A stretch of DNA of 55,599 nt from Bacteroidota bacterium (GTDB lineage Bacteria > Bacteroidota > Bacteroidia > Sphingobacteriales > Sphingobacteriaceae): contig JABDBM010000019.1 of assembly GCA_013288685.1 (NCBI GenBank), forward strand, positions 1-55,599, written 5' to 3'. Numbering within the stretch: the first letter of the stretch is position 1; every line of letters begins with the position of its first letter. The notes below the pieces were generated by a model that was given only the letters and a program-made list of their open reading frames with translations, ran no database searches and had not been told where the DNA came from. The position numbers and the translations under genes were made by a program. Below are positions 53,837-55,599 of the stretch, one piece after another.

Positions 53837-54496
53837 TTAAATATTTAAACAGTTGTCCGGTTTATAAAAAATTGAGGTGGCTTTGTTATAAAACAAACCC
53901 GGCGAAATACCGCTGAATGAAAGCTGTTTAAAGCCCTGTGCCTTCAAAAAATCTATTCCTTCGTTATAAAATTCTCTTTCCGAATCGTCCAATACCACTA
54001 CGCCATTTGCCGACAAAGCACCTACCGCCTGTATGCAGCAGTTAACCCGGTCGCGGCCATCAACAATAATAATGTCGAATTTCTCTTTTAATGTAAGCGG
54101 CATGTGGCAATAGTCGCCGCCACGCACCAGTTCGCAAAATATCATTTTGGCATTTTCGGGCTGCGAGCTTACTATTTTATCATACCATTCCTTATCATGC
54201 TCAACCGAAACTACCTTTCCGGCATGTTTGGCATAAAAAAAAGTAGAGTTACCGGAGCCGAACTCAAAAACAGAAATGTTTTTATTCAAACGTTCGGTAA
54301 TAAAATCAATAAACGAATAGGTTACCCAGGGTATTGGTTCGCCATTTTTATCAACCGGCGACTGTGTTTTTTGCGCATTGAACCAGCCGATCTCGTTCAA
54401 ATAGCCTTTTTCGCCAAATGACAGCATCGACCTTAACTTAGGCCGGTTGGTAATCATTTCACTTGCTAACTTACCTAATAACCTCAATGTGCTCAT
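53837..54496 (-). CDS. class I SAM-dependent methyltransferase-like protein
   Basis: 219 residues. SAM site FEFGSGNSTFFYAK (about 77-90), acidic strand KVVSVEHDKEWYD, and IIIVDGRDRVNCC plus VVVLDDSEREFY as later motifs, typical of FkbM/SAM-fold proteins that modify carbohydrates; the acceptor is not known. Its ATG overlaps the flippase stop by 4 bp (ATGA), and its stop is one base before the next start, so the three genes are one operon. Confidence 0.82.
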   Translation of the reverse strand: MSTLRLLGKLASEMITNRPKLRSMLSFGEKGYLNEIGWFNAQKTQSPVDKNGEPIPWVTYSFIDFITERLNKNISVFEFGSGNSTFFYAKHAGKVVSVEHDKEWYDKIVSSQPENAKMIFCELVRGGDYCHMPLTLKEKFDIIIVDGRDRVNCCIQAVGALSANGVVVLDDSEREFYNEGIDFLKAQGFKQLSFSGISPGLFYNKATSIFYKPDNCLNI

Positions 54497-55599
54497 CGTT
54501 TAGTAATTTTTTGAAACAGCGAAATTAAAAATAATGATTTAAACATCATCACCCCCTGGTCGCGTACTTTGGGGATAAATATAACAAAGAAAGGTGCGCT
54601 TGCATAAGCTACCAGCGTGGCAATAGCGGCCCCCATCATCCCCATTTTAGGTATCAGGAGGAGATTTAGCACAATATTTACGATAGCGCCGAACCCGGTG
54701 CGAATAAAAGTAAGCTTGTTAAAGTTCTCGGCTATTAAATACTGACTGTTAGCTGCCCCCAAAAATACAAACACGCCCGACCAGATGTGTACCGATAATA
54801 CCGGTGCGGCATAAGCATATTCGGGTTTATAAAATTTGTAAATTAATGGTGCAGCAAAGGTGATGATGATTGCAGTAGGCAGGCTCAAATAAACCATCAA
54901 ATCGTATAGATTTTGTATGCGCTTTTTATACCGCTCAAGATCATCGCGTTTGGCATTTAAAATTGCAGGGAACAATGAAGTTACTATTACGGCCGGAATA
55001 AAGTTCCAGGCTTCGCTTAGCTGCGATACCGTGGCGTAGGCGCCAGCCTCCTTTAACCCGCTCATATTCTGTAGCATAAAGGCATCTATCCGCATGTATA
55101 GCGATACCATGATCCCCGAAATGATTAACGGCCACGAATATTTCAGCAATTTGCGTGATAAAGCAAAATTGAATGACCATTTAAATACGCTTCGTCCCTT
55201 ACGCTGATAAGTAAAATAATAACCAATCGATAGCAATAGCACATCAAAAGTATAAGCGTAAATAAAATAAAACAGCGGCTGATGGGTGAAAATCAAAAGC
55301 ACTTTTATAGCCGCCGATACCAGGTTGCCGATAATCTGCACCTGCATAATGTATTTTGACTGAACCTGCGATTGAAAATAGGAATCAACCACAGTTAAAG
55401 CCTGGAAAATACCTGTAAACGAAAAGATCAGCACATAACTGTACGGCGTACCCTTGGCGGGAAGAATTGAAAAAGCGCAATAAATAAGCGGGATACAGCA
55501 TAAACCTGCAAATATCTTCATCAAGAAGGAGGTGCCTAAAATTTGATCGCGATTTTCGGGAAACTGGTGAAGTTCCTTTACAATAAACTGATCGAGCCC
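54493..55599 (-). CDS. polysaccharide flippase (Wzx/MATE-like), 5' end outside the window
   Basis: At least 368 residues are visible. The frame stays open to the right edge (25 more codons, GLDQFIVKELHQFPENRDQI), so the apparent start TTG/ATG near 55524 is internal. About ten hydrophobic segments alternate with short loops; FNFALSRKLLKYSWPLIISG and the later RTGFGAIVNIVLNLLLIPKMGMMGAAIATLVAYA are typical Wzx segments. It moves lipid-linked saccharide units across the inner membrane. Overlaps the next gene by ATGA. Confidence 0.9.
   Translation of the reverse strand, partial: GLDQFIVKELHQFPENRDQILGTSFLMKIFAGLCCIPLIYCAFSILPAKGTPYSYVLIFSFTGIFQALTVVDSYFQSQVQSKYIMQVQIIGNLVSAAIKVLLIFTHQPLFYFIYAYTFDVLLLSIGYYFTYQRKGRSVFKWSFNFALSRKLLKYSWPLIISGIMVSLYMRIDAFMLQNMSGLKEAGAYATVSQLSEAWNFIPAVIVTSLFPAILNAKRDDLERYKKRIQNLYDLMVYLSLPTAIIITFAAPLIYKFYKPEYAYAAPVLSVHIWSGVFVFLGAANSQYLIAENFNKLTFIRTGFGAIVNIVLNLLLIPKMGMMGAAIATLVAYASAPFFVIFIPKVRDQGVMMFKSLFLISLFQKITKR

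Overview
The window looks like the chromosome of a Bacteroidota member of the Sphingobacteriaceae, probably Mucilaginibacter or a close relative. The signs are a SusC/SusD pair, type IX secretion (T9SS) C-terminal sorting domains, the gliding lipoprotein GldB, a head-GIN-domain protein, a DUF3810 protein, weak Shine-Dalgarno sites and several promoter -7 elements of the Bacteroidota form TAnnTTTG. No tRNA, rRNA, CRISPR array, integrase or intact transposase was seen. The genus is an inference from gene content and style.

Layout. 1-5.9 kb: a rearranged GH20 beta-hexosaminidase running off the left edge, a type-B carboxylesterase, a Tat-exported Gfo/Idh/MocA oxidoreductase and an unknown membrane protein. 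6.2-16 kb: a SusC/SusD nutrient-capture pair, an internal terminator, then three secreted phosphoester-type hydrolases (alkaline-phosphatase superfamily, YVTN-propeller/phosphoesterase, GDPD); together they read as a phosphodiester or phosphomonoester scavenging locus. 16-29.4 kb: mostly housekeeping and envelope genes (DUF3810, GDP-mannose dehydratase with an outer-membrane barrel, dxs, DinB, a membrane HExxH protein, a GT39 glycosyltransferase with a barrel protein, Dabb, an SDR epimerase overlapping a photolyase). 29.4-41.2 kb: two giant T9SS cargo proteins with related C-terminal halves, a 70-residue tripartite small protein and a polytopic membrane protein. 41.2-49.5 kb: DUF4136 lipoprotein, NAD synthetase, GldB, GIN-domain adhesin-like protein, M1 peptidase and CocE/NonD hydrolase. 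49.5-52 kb: an apparently unannotated structured RNA with its own promoter and terminator, then a NagB/PIG-L fusion. 52-55.6 kb: the end of a surface-polysaccharide cluster (glycosyltransferase, two methyltransferases, a partial flippase) on the minus strand.

Between genes the window is rich in two kinds of repeat. One is a ~105-bp palindromic element with GTCATCCTGAGCG-like termini (three full copies, one solo end). The other is a set of loci where short words of 7-12 nt are repeated directly on one side and as reverse complements on the other. Different loci use different words (TTCATGGT, AAGTCTTAAGTC, GTCCGGAAA, GGATGTGC), and one gene start lies inside such a repeat.

The best candidates for something undescribed are the ~115-nt RNA at 49.83 kb, the inverted word-repeat loci, and the T9SS cargo/small CTERM-like protein/membrane protein operon at 35.9-41.2 kb.
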